The notes under the pieces were generated by a model. The model ran no database searches and was not told the origin of the DNA. It was given only the letters and a program-made list of their open reading frames with translations. This document shows positions 51,041 to 59,259 of a DNA stretch of 64,000 nucleotides, piece after piece. Made by a program: the position numbers and the translations under genes. Origin of the DNA: Acd1 sp049973945 (GTDB lineage Archaea > Thermoproteota > Thermoprotei_A > Sulfolobales > Sulfolobaceae); contig JBMFJH010000002.1 in assembly GCA_049973945.1 (NCBI GenBank), positions 55,124-119,123 on the forward strand, in the 5' to 3' direction. Numbering within the stretch: position 1 is the first letter of the stretch; each line of letters begins with the position of its first letter.

Positions 51041-52591
51041 ATGGAGGGTTTAAAGACCGAGAGGGAGGGCGTTAAGCCGACTCTCCTACCGTTCGTTCTT
51101 CTCGCGGTCTTTTCTCTGGCCGTCATGGCTTCCGGTAAAGTAGCCCTAGCCTCGCAGCCCAACCAGAATATAACCGCCGAAATTCAACAGCTGAACGCCA
51201 CGCTCATGGAGCTGATGAACAGGACTGCCTACTACCCGGGTGCTTCTGTCCCGTCGTGGCTGGACACGGGGAGCAACGCTTGGATGTTGACCGCAGCGAC
51301 GTTTGTGGGATTGCAGAGCGTCCCCGGAGTCGCCCTATACTATGCGGGGCTTACCAAGAAGAAGTACGTGGTGAACGCGATGCTCACGGTTTTCTACGCT
51401 TTCGCCGCGGTATTGATCGTTTGGGTATTAGCAGGTTACAACGCGGGCTTCGGTTATCCTGCAATGATAAAGGTAGGGCAGTACGGCGTCGTGGGTTGGT
51501 ACACCCCGGCGTGGAAGGGCCTTTACGAAGGAGGCGAAGCGGTTTACGGCCCCACAGGTACTCCCCTCAACGTACCGACAGCGACCTACATATTCTTCCA
51601 GTTCGCCTTCGCGGCTATAGCCCCAATCCTGTTGGCGGGAGGGATACTCGAGAGGATGAACTTCAAGGCCTGGATGGTCTTCGTACCGTTGTGGTCGCTC
51701 CTAGTCTACAGCCCTGTGGCCTACTGGCTCTTCGCCGGAGGTTGGCTCAACCAGTTGGGCGCGGTCGACTTCAGCGGGGGTTACGTGATCCACGTCGACG
51801 CCGGGATCGGAGCCCTCGCCGCCGCTTTAGCGGTAGGTCCCAGGCTCGCCACGGAGAGGAAGCTTGAGGCCCACAGCCTACCCCTAGTCGTGGCGGGCAC
51901 GGGGCTCATATGGCTAGGTTGGGACGGTTTCAACGGCGGCGACCCCTATGGGGCTACTATTGACGCTGCCATAGCGGTGCTCAACACTAACATAGCCACG
52001 GCCGCGAGCGTGATAACGTGGATGCTTATGGACATGAAGTTCTTCGGCAAGCCCACCCTCGTCGGGGCGACAACGGGGGCCATCACTGGGCTGGTAGGAA
52101 TCACTCCGGCTGCAGGTTACGTGAACGGGTGGGAGGCTATGCTGATCGGGATAGCCTCCGGGTCAATCCCTTGGCTGTCCTTGTACAAGCTGGAGCCCAA
52201 GCTGAAGGTCGACGACACTCTGGGAGTCTTCTCCACCCACGGGATCACGGGTATAGTCGGGGGACTGCTGACGGGGATCTTCGCGGATCCCAACGTCACT
52301 CAATACGTATACCCTGGACTGAAGGGGGCCCTGTACGGCAATTGGTACCTGATCGCCGCTCAGGCCCTCGCCACCGTTGTGGTGGTCGTATACGACTTCG
52401 CTGTCACTTTCGCGCTACTGAAGGTCATAGGGCTGTTCATACCGTTGAGGGCGCCAGAGGAGCAACTCAAGATCGGCGACTACGAGCTACACGGGGAAGT
52501 CGCCTACTCTGAGTTGCTGACGACAGTTCCTCAGAAAGTTACTGTGACCGAGTCCAAGGTCGAAAGGGAGGCGGAGAAACGACTTAAGTAG
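51041..52591 (+). CDS. amt: ammonium transporter
   Basis: A 516-residue Amt/MEP/Rh protein with a signal-like first helix, then the eleven-helix core: WMLTAATFVGLQSVPGVALYYAGL, QFAFAAIAPILLAGGILERM, DFSGGYVIHVDAGIGALAAA, IWLGWDGFNGG, NTNIATAASVITWMLMD and DTLGVFSTHGITGIVGGLLTGIF with the two conserved pore His (VIHV and STHG). ATG 51041 is chosen over the long upstream frame because a TATA-like GATTTAAAC and an AAAAGGGA site precede it. No GlnK gene adjoins. Moves ammonium across the cell membrane. Confidence 0.9.
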   Translation: MEGLKTEREGVKPTLLPFVLLAVFSLAVMASGKVALASQPNQNITAEIQQLNATLMELMNRTAYYPGASVPSWLDTGSNAWMLTAATFVGLQSVPGVALYYAGLTKKKYVVNAMLTVFYAFAAVLIVWVLAGYNAGFGYPAMIKVGQYGVVGWYTPAWKGLYEGGEAVYGPTGTPLNVPTATYIFFQFAFAAIAPILLAGGILERMNFKAWMVFVPLWSLLVYSPVAYWLFAGGWLNQLGAVDFSGGYVIHVDAGIGALAAALAVGPRLATERKLEAHSLPLVVAGTGLIWLGWDGFNGGDPYGATIDAAIAVLNTNIATAASVITWMLMDMKFFGKPTLVGATTGAITGLVGITPAAGYVNGWEAMLIGIASGSIPWLSLYKLEPKLKVDDTLGVFSTHGITGIVGGLLTGIFADPNVTQYVYPGLKGALYGNWYLIAAQALATVVVVVYDFAVTFALLKVIGLFIPLRAPEEQLKIGDYELHGEVAYSELLTTVPQKVTVTESKVEREAEKRLK

Positions 52592-52801
52592 ACCGCGGGG
52601 AGATAAAGCCCATTTTTACACCTCCCGCATGTATTCGAGGGACATTAGGGCCCGATTACGCTGCAGTCTGAGTCCAGAGGGTCTCAGCTCTAACTAGGAA
52701 CGATTATCGGAGTCCATGGGTAGATCCACGCGAAACGAACGGAACCTTTGCCTCATTCGGAACGTCCGTGTCCAGAGCAAAGGCAAGGCCTTAATGTGAC
52801 C

Positions 52802-53263
52802 TCAACGCGATCCCTTCCTAGCCAAGTCTGGCTTAACTCTCTCCCAGGGCTCGACGTCCCCCTCCACAACGTAAAAGATGGGGTGGACCTCGACCTCCTT
52901 CACTCCCCTAAGCTCCTCATACCTCTGAGAGTCTCTTGTCCTGAGCTTCTCCAGGAGGTGGTTGAACTCGTATCTCACCTGCCCGGAAGTTATAGGGATC
53001 TTCTCCAGATTGACGTCGTACTTCACGATCTTACTTAGATCGAACTCATACCCCCTCCTTTTACCCTCCAAGTAAACGTAGTAAAGGTAAGTGCCTATGT
53101 AGAGCACGGGGTCGCTCGTCCTCCTGAACCTGATTAGTTGTGGGTGGTTCCTGTAGCCCTTCGTTTGGCCCAAGAGCACCTTCTGGGCGAGAAGAGCTTC
53201 CCTCCAGAGGCCGAGGAGGCCCTTGACGTCCAAGTACTTGGGCGATATCGACCAGAGCCTCAA
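52802..53263 (-). CDS. pyrimidine dimer DNA glycosylase family protein
   Basis: A 153-residue protein. MRLWSISPKYLDVKGLLGLW, REALLAQKVLLGQTKGYRNH, PQLIRF and GTYLYYVYLEGKRRGYEFDL match the pyrimidine-dimer glycosylase (T4 endonuclease V-like) family of bacteria and archaea, which cuts DNA at UV-induced pyrimidine dimers. TTG start. Downstream (52592-52801) I see no gene. Confidence 0.82.
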   Translation of the reverse strand: MRLWSISPKYLDVKGLLGLWREALLAQKVLLGQTKGYRNHPQLIRFRRTSDPVLYIGTYLYYVYLEGKRRGYEFDLSKIVKYDVNLEKIPITSGQVRYEFNHLLEKLRTRDSQRYEELRGVKEVEVHPIFYVVEGDVEPWERVKPDLARKGSR

Positions 53264-53306
53264 TCTTGTTCGTGGAGCTAGTGGCTGAGAACGACTAATG
53301 AGCGTT

Positions 53307-54320
53307 TTACGGCCGTTCGGGCGAAAGGGACGCGATGTAAAACCCGTCGGTGCCGTGCGTGTCCGGGTAGAGCCTGAGTTCGCCCTCGAGCTTGGCCCCC
53401 CTCTTCAAAACGTCCTCAACTACCTTCTCCCCCTCGTCGGGGAATATAGAGCAAACCGAGTAAACCACCTTGTAGGGCTTCAGGCTCATAACCTCCCTCA
53501 ATATCCCCTTCTGGAAGGAGGAGAACCTCCTGACGTCCCTTGGCGTTATCCTGAGGAAGACGGAGGGGTCCTCGACGTAAGTCCCAGAGTTGGAGCAGGG
53601 CGCGTCCACCAGGACTTTGGTCAGCTTCCTGAAGGGCAAGTGTGCCCCGTCCGCCACTACCAGCTCCACATTCTTTACCCCGAGCCACTTCAGCACCTCC
53701 CTCTCCTCCCTCACCCTCTTCACGGAGACGTCTATCGCTATTACTTCCCCCCTGTTGTTCCTGACCTGCTGGATGAGGGAGGCCTTCATACCGGGGGCGG
53801 AACCGACGTCGAATATGAGCTCTCCCTCTTTGGGATCCAGTTGTCTTACCACGTAGGCCGCCGACTTGTCCTGCGGAACCACCTTTCCTTGGACGAACAG
53901 GTCGAGGCCCTTTACCTCGATCCTCTCGCTCAGCTTGAGGAAGTAGGGGAACTCCCCGTCCTCCTCGAACCGGACACCCTTCTCCCTCAGGGCCTTCCTG
54001 GCCTCCTCAACCGAAGTCCTCAGCGTGTTGACCCTGAGCCAGTAGGGCTTCCCGTAGCTCAGCCTCCTCCTGGCCCTCTCGGTGACCCACCTAGGCGGGA
54101 GGAACGGGTAGCTCCCCTTTAAGGAAAGCTCGAAAAGCTCGTCGAAGTCCCTTCCGGGGTAGGCGGAGGAGAGGTAGTAAAAGTCCGCCAAGAACTTCCT
54201 GAACGCCCTGAGATCCCCCCTTCTCTTCAGCCTCTTCACGGCAAGCTTGAAGGCCTTCTCTGGCGAGAGCTTCTTGTCCAGCAGTAGCCTGAAGGCCAGC
54301 CTCTCGACCTCGTGGCTCAT
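53307..54320 (-). CDS. RNA m5C methyltransferase (NSUN/RsmB type)
   Basis: A 337-residue protein: an N-terminal NusB-like/RNA-binding part (1-110), then KSAAYVVRQLDPKEGELIFD, VGSAPGMKASLIQQV (SAM motif), VIAIDVS, LVDAPCSNSGTY (motif IV Cys) and YSVCSIFPDEGE (motif VI catalytic Cys). Methylates cytosine in tRNA or rRNA. Its start overlaps the stop of the upstream gene (ATGA). Confidence 0.88.
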   Translation of the reverse strand: MSHEVERLAFRLLLDKKLSPEKAFKLAVKRLKRRGDLRAFRKFLADFYYLSSAYPGRDFDELFELSLKGSYPFLPPRWVTERARRRLSYGKPYWLRVNTLRTSVEEARKALREKGVRFEEDGEFPYFLKLSERIEVKGLDLFVQGKVVPQDKSAAYVVRQLDPKEGELIFDVGSAPGMKASLIQQVRNNRGEVIAIDVSVKRVREEREVLKWLGVKNVELVVADGAHLPFRKLTKVLVDAPCSNSGTYVEDPSVFLRITPRDVRRFSSFQKGILREVMSLKPYKVVYSVCSIFPDEGEKVVEDVLKRGAKLEGELRLYPDTHGTDGFYIASLSPERP

Positions 54321-54922
54321 GTGGATACTGCTTGTGTCGGCCTCTCAACGTGAACCAATAAAACTTCGCCCGTCACGTCGTTCAGCGAGCCCTCCTCCTC
54401 TATGATTTTCCCTTTCTCTGCCAACAGGGTCACGCGCTTGTTGAAGTCATAGACCGTTATCCTCTCGGGGAGGTTAGCGGACTTGGCGACAGACTGCAGG
54501 TACTTCTGGAGGTCGGCCTTGCTGACGAGGAAGCTCCTGCGGCTGCTCCTCCCGAGGGCCTCGGCGTAACGCTTTACGTCCTCGGAGAACAATTCTGCGC
54601 TGAAGGACCTGAGGATCTTGTCCGGCCCTGGGTATCCTCCCTTCCCGTTGCCCTTGACGTCCACCGTCACCTTGCAGCCGTGGTTGTTCCCCACGACGAA
54701 GAAGTGGATGTCGACCCTGTACTTCCCTAGGAGCGTTTTCGCCTCGAAGAAGTATGTCACCCTCGTGAAGTCCGCGTCCACGTTGAACTTCATGGTCTTG
54801 CGGGCGTAGACGACTTGAGTCCCGCCAGCGTAAACCCAAAGCGTGAAGTACTTGAGGCCTAAGCCCCTGGAAAGTAAGTCCCTCACTACGTCCTTAGGCG
54901 CGGCTATATACACCGAGCTCAC
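54317..54922 (-). CDS. conserved hypothetical, coupled to the m5C methyltransferase
   Basis: A 201-residue protein. The N-terminal 120 residues suggest an antiparallel-sheet (SRPBCC-like) fold: VDADFTRVTYFFEAKTLLGK, YRVDIHFFVVGNNHGCKVTV. The end has mixed helices and strands. Function unknown; the four-base overlap with the methyltransferase points to RNA modification or binding. Confidence 0.65.
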   Translation of the reverse strand: MSSVYIAAPKDVVRDLLSRGLGLKYFTLWVYAGGTQVVYARKTMKFNVDADFTRVTYFFEAKTLLGKYRVDIHFFVVGNNHGCKVTVDVKGNGKGGYPGPDKILRSFSAELFSEDVKRYAEALGRSSRRSFLVSKADLQKYLQSVAKSANLPERITVYDFNKRVTLLAEKGKIIEEEGSLNDVTGEVLLVHVERPTQAVST

Positions 54923-54978
54923 GATTAGCTAGCTTCGTATGGGTATTACTATAAAAGGGAGAGCGACCCGGGGCCACA

Positions 54979-55458
54979 CTATATCATAACGCCGCCGAGG
55001 TACTTCCCGCTGTAAGGTTTCTCCGTAGGTTGGTCGAGCCTCAGGAAGACGAGGTGGATCGCCCTCATGCCCTTCTCCACGCTCGACCTCTTGGTCGGCG
55101 TCAAGGCGATCGTTATCTTCCCCCTGTAACCGGCGTCTATTACGGTCGGGGGGATCAGGAAGCCGTTCCTGGCCAGGGTGCTCCTCAAGGTCATTACCGC
55201 GGCCAAGTCGTTCGGCATCTCGAGCTCCTCGCAGCTCTCGAAGAGGTAAGTGGTCAGGGGCTCCATCTCTAGTTCGTCCCCGAACGGGACTCGCTCGACC
55301 TCCGCGACTATGCTGGGCAGGAAGGGGTTGCCGACCACTTTCAGGACGTAGTCCCCGCACAGCCTCAAGTCGTAGCCGTTCTCCCTCACGGACTCCTCGC
55401 TGTAGTTCTTTATTACCTTGCCGAGGAGGGACTTAATCGACTGGTGGCTGAGGATCAC
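54979..55458 (-). CDS. dcd: dCTP deaminase / dUTPase family protein
   Basis: A 159-residue trimer-type protein: SVRENGYDLRLCGDYV, AVMTLRSTLARNGFLIPPTV (R-S-T substrate loop) and IDAGYRGKITIAL. Somewhat shorter than usual dCTP deaminases. Makes dUTP from dCTP or hydrolyses dUTP, for thymidylate synthesis and DNA quality. Confidence 0.85.
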   Translation of the reverse strand: MILSHQSIKSLLGKVIKNYSEESVRENGYDLRLCGDYVLKVVGNPFLPSIVAEVERVPFGDELEMEPLTTYLFESCEELEMPNDLAAVMTLRSTLARNGFLIPPTVIDAGYRGKITIALTPTKRSSVEKGMRAIHLVFLRLDQPTEKPYSGKYLGGVMI

Positions 55459-55501
55459 GGTTAGGCTATTTGTCCCTAAACCCCCTTAAGCGGTAAAGCC
55501 C

Positions 55502-55948
55502 TCAGCACGGCTCGCCCGACGACAAGTTCCTCCGCGAGAACTCCTTTAGGATCGCCTCGTAGAACTTCCTGATGCAGTCCTCGTCCCTGACGGCATCTAA
55601 GATCCCGTTGATGAGTCCCTTGTACCTCGCCCTCATTTCCTCGAGGACTTCCTCGCCCTTCTTCGTTATGGTCACGATCGTCACCCTCCGGTCGGTCTCG
55701 TCCTTCGCCTTCTGCAGGTAGCCGTTCTTCGCGAGCTTCTCTATCATCTCGACGACGCTCGACTTGCTCACGTCCAAGTACTTGGCCAGGGAAGTGACGT
55801 TGGCCTTACCGTTGGCCTTGACGTAGAACAGTAGGGAGGTCTCGTTGAACGTCAGACCTTGCCTGAAGGCCTCCTCTTGTAGCATTTTCCTCAAGAGCTT
55901 GAACGCCTTGAGCACCACTTCCCACGTCTCGATCTGCCTCTGCTCCAC
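55502..55948 (-). CDS. MarR-family transcription regulator
   Basis: A 148-residue MarR protein: winged helix with VTSLAKYLDVSKSSVVEMIE, KLAKNGYLQKAKDETDRRVT (the DxRR wing) and helices for dimer formation. Three bases after the upstream membrane protein gene, at the end of the LutAB-like operon, so it may control it. Confidence 0.85.
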   Translation of the reverse strand: MEQRQIETWEVVLKAFKLLRKMLQEEAFRQGLTFNETSLLFYVKANGKANVTSLAKYLDVSKSSVVEMIEKLAKNGYLQKAKDETDRRVTIVTITKKGEEVLEEMRARYKGLINGILDAVRDEDCIRKFYEAILKEFSRRNLSSGEPC

Positions 55949-55951
55949 GGC

Positions 55952-56629
55952 TCATCCCTCCTTTGCCTGGCTCACCGCGTAGATCAGGAGAGCTGTGGAA
56001 AACACGTTGATGAAGCTCCACAGCGGCAAGAGCCCAGGTATTAGGGCGGTAAGGAAGTAGTAGATTAAGAGAGCTAGGGTAGCTGCCGACGCGAACCTCC
56101 CTTCGAGAACCTCCCTCAACAGGGTGGCGAAGTACGAACCGCCGACTATTATCCCAAGGCCCGAAGGGTAGTAAATCGCCCCGAACCTGAAGAAATCCGT
56201 GGGCGGCACCGTCATGCTGTAGAAAACGCCCATGAGGCCCAATGGGTAGAGCAGGTAAAGCCAGGCCCTCTTCCTCTCCCTGAACGCGAAGCCTCCCAAC
56301 GCAGAAGCTACGAGCTGAACGGTCGTCAGCCCCAGCAAAACGAAAAGGTACTTCGCGGAGAGGACAGAGGTGACCGTGCCATTCGGCAACTGCTCGAGTG
56401 AGCTCAGAACGCCGGCGATGAATAGGCCGGGTAGGAGAACGTGGTAGACCAAGCTCAGCCAGAGGCTCGCCAAAAGGGACTTCTTGCTCAAATGGACGCG
56501 CCTCGTCAAGGCCTCCACGTCGACCGACTGCGTTCTGAACACTACCCCCTCGTTCAAGGGGTAGTAGCAGTACCTGCAGAACTGGGCGTCGTCGGGGTTC
56601 TCAGCTCCGCACCTGGGGCACTTCTTCAA
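55952..56629 (-). CDS. zinc-ribbon membrane protein
   Basis: A 225-residue protein: an N-terminal zinc ribbon (KKCPRCGAENPDDAQFCRYC) and then five to six membrane helices. The TTG at 56629 is chosen because a minus-strand TATA box (AATTTATTA, 56656-56664) lies 27-35 bases upstream; longer frames overlap the LutB-like gene. Function unknown. Confidence 0.65.
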   Translation of the reverse strand: MKKCPRCGAENPDDAQFCRYCYYPLNEGVVFRTQSVDVEALTRRVHLSKKSLLASLWLSLVYHVLLPGLFIAGVLSSLEQLPNGTVTSVLSAKYLFVLLGLTTVQLVASALGGFAFRERKRAWLYLLYPLGLMGVFYSMTVPPTDFFRFGAIYYPSGLGIIVGGSYFATLLREVLEGRFASAATLALLIYYFLTALIPGLLPLWSFINVFSTALLIYAVSQAKEG

Positions 56630-56673
56630 GCTCGTGTGGAATTCTGAGAGGCGTCTAATAAATTGAAGTGTGG

Positions 56674-57819
56674 TCACTTGTTCCCGTTGGACTTCGAGGC
56701 CCTGTACTTTATCCTCTCCAGCACCCTCGGGATGTTGATCTTCATCGGGCAAACGTCCTTACAGTTCCCGGAGTGCGTGCACAACATGGCCGGCCTCGGG
56801 TCCCTGTAGACGAAGTACGACCACATGGCCCCCATGGGCCCGCTGTAGGGCGGAGCGCCGAACTTCCCGTCCAGGACCCTGTACACAGGGCAGTGGAGGT
56901 GGCACCTCCCGCACCTTATGCACAGCAGGCCCTCCCAGAGGTCGGGGTCTTTGGCTATCTCCCTCCTCCCGTTGTCTACCAAGACCAGGTGGAACTCCTT
57001 AGGGCCGTGGGCTGGGGAGACCCTCTTGTGCTCTATGTCGGCGGTACTGCTCGGGCCTGAGGTCAGGTTCACGTATGTCGGCGGGTAGAGGCCCCAGTAG
57101 GCGGACTGAACTAACGCCTCAATGAAGGCGTACTCGAGGGTGGGGACTATCTTCTCCACTCCAGTTACCGCTATGTGGACTGGGGGGACTGAAGTGGTCA
57201 GCCTTATATTGCCCTCGTTCTCCACGAGTATGACCGAACCAGTGTCTGCAGCTACAGCGTTTGCTCCCGTAATCCCGACGTCCGCAGTAAGGAACTTCTC
57301 CCTGAGGAACTTCCTCGCCGCCATCACCAGCTCCTCGTGGGTCGAGTTCTCGTTCACATCTGCCCCTATCTTCTCCCTGAGGACTTTCGCCACCCTCTCC
57401 TTGGTCATGTGGATCGCTGGCCCGATTATGTGGCTGGGGTTGTCGTCGGTGAGCTGAAGCAGCAGCTCGCCCAGGTCGGTCTCCCAGACCTCGTTGCCCA
57501 ACGATTGTAAGTGCTTCCTCAGCCCGAGCTCGAACGCGACCATTGACTTGCCAAGGACTACCCTCTTCCCCGTCCCCACTATCTTGGCGACTATTTCCCT
57601 CGCCTCCTTAGCGTCGTTCGCCAGGTAGGCCCTGCCCCCAGTCCTCTGCACGGACTTCATGGTCATGTCGATGTAGTGGTCGAGGTTCCTGATGACCTCC
57701 TCCCTTGCCTTCCTCAGCCTGGCGGCGAGCTCGGGGATGTAGGGGTGCCTCTCGAGGATCTCGTAGACCCTAGGGATCCCGTGGCCGATTACCCTGTTGA
57801 TCGCCGTCTCCCAGCTCAT
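56674..57819 (-). CDS. LutB-like iron-sulfur protein (LUD domain + ferredoxin)
   Basis: A 381-residue protein: LUD/DUF162 domain (1-300; EVWETDLGELLLQLTDDNPS, HIIGPAIHMTKERV, ITGANAVAADTGSVILVENE, GNIRLTTSVPPVHI) and two C-terminal [4Fe-4S] motifs (CIRCGRCHLHCP, CTHSGNCKDVCP). Part of the LutABC-type L-lactate oxidation complex in bacteria; here it pairs with a LutA-like subunit. A LutC is not seen, so the substrate remains open. Confidence 0.85.
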   Translation of the reverse strand: MSWETAINRVIGHGIPRVYEILERHPYIPELAARLRKAREEVIRNLDHYIDMTMKSVQRTGGRAYLANDAKEAREIVAKIVGTGKRVVLGKSMVAFELGLRKHLQSLGNEVWETDLGELLLQLTDDNPSHIIGPAIHMTKERVAKVLREKIGADVNENSTHEELVMAARKFLREKFLTADVGITGANAVAADTGSVILVENEGNIRLTTSVPPVHIAVTGVEKIVPTLEYAFIEALVQSAYWGLYPPTYVNLTSGPSSTADIEHKRVSPAHGPKEFHLVLVDNGRREIAKDPDLWEGLLCIRCGRCHLHCPVYRVLDGKFGAPPYSGPMGAMWSYFVYRDPRPAMLCTHSGNCKDVCPMKINIPRVLERIKYRASKSNGNK

Positions 57820-58685
57820 TCTACCACCTCCATGAGGTCGACCACTTCGATCTTATCCCTTAACTGGGCGTAACACATGGGGCACACTACAATGGCCTTG
57901 TTTGCGAGGGACTTCAGCGACTTAGCCCTCAGCTCGGCTATGCTCTCCGAGACGTCCTTGTCGACGACCTCTATCGGGTAACCGCAGCAGAACGCGTTGT
58001 CCTTCCCCGTAACGAGGAAGTCCTCCTTAATCCTCAGCCCAGACCTGGCAATCAGGCCGCGGTACTTGTCCCTGAGGTTCAGGAACCTCGAGTAGAGGCA
58101 AGAGTCGTGGATGGTCAGCTCTTCCTGAGTTACAGCTTTAGCTTCCTTAACGAACTCGTAGACGTTCCTCACCTCTATGTCGAAGCCAGGGACGAACTCG
58201 CCGTACCTCGTTAAGGCGTTGTGGGTGTGGGGGTCTACAGTGACTATCCTCTTTATCCCCCTCTCCTTGAAGAAGGAGTAAACCCTCTTGGCGTGCTCCT
58301 CGAACAAGTCCAGGTAGCCCAACTCGAGGAGGACGGCGCCGCTGTAGGGCTCGTCGTCGTACAAGTAGAACAGGTCGCTCACCCCTGAAGCCCTCAGGAG
58401 CTTCACCATTTTGTTGAAAATCCTCGACGCCCTGTCCAGGTCTTCCCTAGCTGGCTTTACTAGCTTCGAGGCCAGGAACCCGAAGGCGGAGAGCTTGTCG
58501 GCGACCCCGACGAACTTCGACAGCGACTTGGTCAGCGTTGCGATTTGGTACATACACGAGGTGTAGAAGAGCGTCCCTCCGCTCTTGGGTAGGTCGCTCC
58601 ACTTGTGGCACTCGGACTTGCTGAGGGGGAAGGGGAAGCCGTACTTCTTGAGGTTCTCCTCAAGAACCCCCCTTAGATCCGCCAA
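57816..58685 (-). CDS. LutA/HdrB-like CCG-domain protein
   Basis: A 289-residue protein with CCG-type cysteine motifs: FYTSCMYQ early, IHDSCLYSRF, NAFCCGYPIEV and VVCPMCYAQL later; the first CCG repeat is degenerate. The partner subunit of the LutB-like protein (ATGA overlap). TTG 58685 is preferred over TTG 58709 because the TATA box (AATATACT, 58713-58720) lies about 30 bases upstream of it. Confidence 0.8.
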   Translation of the reverse strand: MADLRGVLEENLKKYGFPFPLSKSECHKWSDLPKSGGTLFYTSCMYQIATLTKSLSKFVGVADKLSAFGFLASKLVKPAREDLDRASRIFNKMVKLLRASGVSDLFYLYDDEPYSGAVLLELGYLDLFEEHAKRVYSFFKERGIKRIVTVDPHTHNALTRYGEFVPGFDIEVRNVYEFVKEAKAVTQEELTIHDSCLYSRFLNLRDKYRGLIARSGLRIKEDFLVTGKDNAFCCGYPIEVVDKDVSESIAELRAKSLKSLANKAIVVCPMCYAQLRDKIEVVDLMEVVE

Positions 58686-58763
58686 GCTAGACCGAGATCG
58701 TGAGTGCAACCCAGTATATTAGCGTGAGCCAGGAGTTTCTGGGCTAAGGCGTTAGCACCAAAG

Positions 58764-58772
58764 GCTTAATAC
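58764..58772 (+). promoter_or_regulatory. TATA box of the mini-protein/Hsp20 unit
   Basis: GCTTAATAC about 28 bases before the mini-ORF ATG at 58796, the spacing for a leaderless start. No other promoter-like sequence lies between the mini-ORF and the Hsp20 gene. Confidence 0.45.
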
Positions 58773-58795
58773 TGTCTGATAGAAAGTATTACTCG

Positions 58796-58870
58796 ATGGG
58801 ACTCCTGACTAAAGCCCTAAAGTACTACCTCCTCTACAGGATCCTGAGGTGGCTCTTCCTGAGGAGGTGA
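58796..58870 (+). CDS. 24-residue amphipathic mini-protein before Hsp20
   Basis: A 24-codon frame: starts MGLLTKALKYYLLYRILRW and ends LFLRR, then TGA five bases before the Hsp20 start. It is basic and hydrophobic (a possible membrane-bound helix). The TATA box fits its ATG, and its stop lies near GAGGTGAG, which would serve the Hsp20 start. Likely a real small gene co-transcribed with hsp20; function unknown. Confidence 0.5.
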   Translation: MGLLTKALKYYLLYRILRWLFLRR

Positions 58871-58875
58871 GCTGA

Positions 58876-59259
58876 GTGCCGGCTTCCGTGTTCGACACGC
58901 TGATGAAGGAGTTGGAGAAGAGGGTGAGCGAGGCGACTAGGGCATTCTACGAGAACGTCATGCCACCTGTCGACGTCTACGAGGAGGGAGCTTACATAGT
59001 GGTGGTCGCAGACCTGGCGGGCTTCCCGAAGGATAAGGTAAAGGTCAGGTTGGTGGGCAGCGACGAGCTCGTGATCGAAGCCGAGAGGGAAATATCGACC
59101 CCCTCGAACGCGTCACTGCAGCAGAGGCCGAGGAGGGTCAGGAGGTCTGTCAAGCTCCCGGCGAAGGTGAAGTCTGAGGGCTCGACAGCGACCTACGAGA
59201 ACGGCGTGCTTACCGTTAAGCTCCCGATTGCGGAGACGGTCGAGATCAAGCTCTCCTGA
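58876..59259 (+). CDS. small heat-shock protein (Hsp20)
   Basis: A 127-residue Hsp20: DVYEEGAYIVVVADLAGFPK opens the alpha-crystallin domain, with ELVIEAEREI, RRSVKLPAKVK and the ENGVLTVKLPI end. There is no C-terminal I-x-I tail; ETVEIKLS closes it. An ATP-independent chaperone that holds unfolding proteins. GTG start. Overlaps the convergent UbiB-like gene by 14 bases. Confidence 0.9.
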   Translation: MPASVFDTLMKELEKRVSEATRAFYENVMPPVDVYEEGAYIVVVADLAGFPKDKVKVRLVGSDELVIEAEREISTPSNASLQQRPRRVRRSVKLPAKVKSEGSTATYENGVLTVKLPIAETVEIKLS

